This document shows, piece by piece, positions 62,720 to 64,000 of a stretch of DNA of 64,000 nucleotides; within the stretch, counting starts at the first letter, position 1; each line of letters opens with the position of its first letter. The notes beneath the pieces were generated by a model. It worked only from the letters and a program-made list of their open reading frames with translations. It made no database searches and was not told where the DNA came from. The translations under genes and the position numbers were made by a program. This DNA comes from Saccharopolyspora aridisoli (GTDB taxonomy: Bacteria; Actinomycetota; Actinomycetes; Mycobacteriales; Pseudonocardiaceae), in assembly GCF_004348445.1 (NCBI RefSeq), contig NZ_SMKV01000004.1:180707-244706 (forward strand). Direction: 5' to 3'.

Positions 62720-64000
62720 GTGGGCCTGCTGGATCTCTTCCGCCGACGTGCGAGCAGCCGCGACGACAACCCCGCTCCCCCGGTCACCGCTCCCGGCTGG
62801 GACGGTGGTTGGCGGCGGGCTGCGCAGGACATCGGGGTGCTGCAGCGCGATGCCTGCGACGTGACCGGTGGCCGGCAGTTCCGCGACGCGGTCGCCTCGT
62901 ACCGCGACCACGGCGTCATGACGGAGCTGGGCCACCTCCTCGACCCGGGGGCGCCGTCCGGTGTGGTGCACGGGTTGCTCGGCTCGACCGTCGGAGTCCC
63001 GGTGCAGCGCTCGGCGGGCGCGGAGTTGCCGGTGCGGTCCACGGCGCAGAGCGACGAACCGCCTTCGCGTTCGGACGAATCATCTTCGGGTGTGGTGAAT
63101 CCGGTTGTTCCTCGGGTGCGGCCTCGGCGGACATCGCCGCCGTTGACCGTCGCTCGCCTGCCACGACCGATCGCGCCGCGAGCGGTGCGCGCGATCCGCC
63201 CGCAGACCTCCTCCGAACCTGCTCCTGCACAGTCCCCGAGCCCGGAGAGTCCTTCCTCCACGTCGTCGGAGGTGGGTGCGGGGACCGTCGTGCAGCGCAG
63301 AATCGCCGGCCGATCGGCCGCGGCTGCGCCGCTGCGGGACCTCCCGCCCAGCGCCGTCGTCGTCCCCAGCGTCGATCACGACGTCACGCCTCCCGTGGTC
63401 GACCGGCGAGAGGACGGGCGGGCCAGCGCAGCACCGCCGGGAGGCCGGGACACCGACCACGACCGTCCGACCGTGGTCAACCGCGCGTCCCGCGACCACG
63501 GCGAGGTCGCCCGGCCCGAGACGAGGTCGGATGCCATGCCGTCGCAGGACCGGGAGACCGGCCACGCCCGTTCTCCCGTGGTTCAGCGTTCGGTCGCCCC
63601 GGATTCTGGTGGTACTCCGCGCGATACGCGGCCTCGGCTGGGGATCGGACCGCCGATCTCGCAGCTACCGGAGTCCGCCGCCCCTGCTTCGAGCGACGAG
63701 TCCGGCCGGCCGATCACCGCCGGAGCCGCGCCGCCGTCGGGTGAACGACCCGTCGTGCAGCGCGAGCACCCCTCGGCGATGGCGCGCCCCGGAACGAATT
63801 CCCCTGCTTCGCAACAGGACGCACCTGTTCCCCACCGTCCCCATAAGACAGTCGAGCCCACTTCACCCCCCGGAGATGTGGTGCAGCGGCTCGTCCGGCC
63901 GGAGGTCGTGAACCGCGTTCCGACCACCGGGAACAGCCCGAGCCCGCATGCCGTCGTCCCCACCCCGGCTGACCGCAGGCTCACCCCCGCACCTCCGCAA
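62720..64000 (+). CDS. Long low-complexity eCIS protein with repeated VQR motifs (partial, runs off window)
   Basis: Open for 427 codons from GTG 62720 to the window end without a stop. The first 95 residues look structured (VGLLDLFRRR, WRRAAQDIGVLQRDACDVTG and QFRDAVASYRDHGVM, then GHLLDPGAPSG). The rest is disordered, rich in Pro, Ser, Arg and Val. It contains short recurring motifs: PVQRS, TVVQRR, PVVQRS, PVVQRE and DVVQRL, plus VVNR variants. The same VQR tag occurs in the two cargo candidates. The gene follows the 52-residue gene by 4 bp. It may be a scaffold or tape-measure-like component, but this is inference. Confidence 0.75.
   Translation, partial: MGLLDLFRRRASSRDDNPAPPVTAPGWDGGWRRAAQDIGVLQRDACDVTGGRQFRDAVASYRDHGVMTELGHLLDPGAPSGVVHGLLGSTVGVPVQRSAGAELPVRSTAQSDEPPSRSDESSSGVVNPVVPRVRPRRTSPPLTVARLPRPIAPRAVRAIRPQTSSEPAPAQSPSPESPSSTSSEVGAGTVVQRRIAGRSAAAAPLRDLPPSAVVVPSVDHDVTPPVVDRREDGRASAAPPGGRDTDHDRPTVVNRASRDHGEVARPETRSDAMPSQDRETGHARSPVVQRSVAPDSGGTPRDTRPRLGIGPPISQLPESAAPASSDESGRPITAGAAPPSGERPVVQREHPSAMARPGTNSPASQQDAPVPHRPHKTVEPTSPPGDVVQRLVRPEVVNRVPTTGNSPSPHAVVPTPADRRLTPAPPQ

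Overview
This window is chromosomal DNA from a high-GC actinomycete. Start codons are often GTG, genes overlap as ATGA or GTGA, and the gene content includes an Emb-type arabinosyltransferase, an LCP ligase, lactate and polyol catabolism genes and a contractile-injection-system locus. An arabinogalactan-type wall plus these families suggests Pseudonocardiaceae (for example a Saccharopolyspora relative). That placement is inferred from gene content only.

Left part (1-5.5 kb): a branched-chain amino-acid-type (Liv) ABC importer is transcribed leftward off the window edge. It is divergent from a LacI-family regulator, and a perfect 28-bp palindrome lies between them. A small secreted six-cysteine protein with a strong terminator hairpin follows.

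Surface glycan locus (6-24 kb): one set of genes matches the UDP-di-N-acetylbacillosamine route (4,6-dehydratase, aminotransferase, PglD-like acetyltransferase) with a PglC-like phosphoglycosyl transferase. A second, tightly overlapped four-gene set matches the WbpA/B/E/D route to a UDP-2,3-diacetamido-glucuronic acid. Two GT4 glycosyltransferases, a flippase, a Wzc-like tyrosine kinase, a low-molecular-weight phosphatase and an LCP ligase complete the locus. No Wzy-type polymerase is recognisable. Two decayed transposase fragments flank the PglD-like gene, and one glycosyltransferase is visibly less GC-rich than its surroundings.

Middle part (24.5-35 kb): an overlapped GT2 / DUF2064 / SAM-methyltransferase set is followed by a lipoprotein, a TVP38-type membrane protein, an Emb-type arabinosyltransferase, an SDR epimerase with a cysteine-rich insert, and a membrane-anchored molybdopterin oxidoreductase with its small membrane partner. 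An FHA protein follows. A decayed SRPBCC gene lies just before this region.

Catabolic part (36-48.5 kb): an SDR, an alpha/beta hydrolase, a BCCT transporter divergent from an unusual XRE+TetR regulator, an L-lactate module (LctP, LldD, GntR regulator with a palindromic operator) and a polyol module (MFS permease, medium-chain dehydrogenase, AraC regulator).

Right part (48.5-64 kb): an extracellular contractile injection system (eCIS). It contains a tail sheath, a tube, an AAA+ ATPase, a DUF4255/Pvc16-type cap protein, small tail proteins, a LuxR-type regulator with a degenerate receiver domain, a large TolB-like propeller protein, and two likely cargo proteins. The cargo candidates share a short LQ(Q)RxxGNxA...VQR signature. 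One carries a DUF4157 domain and a C-terminal domain of lower GC that has a His-Gly/Cys pattern. The baseplate genes are presumably beyond the right edge; the last gene is cut by it.
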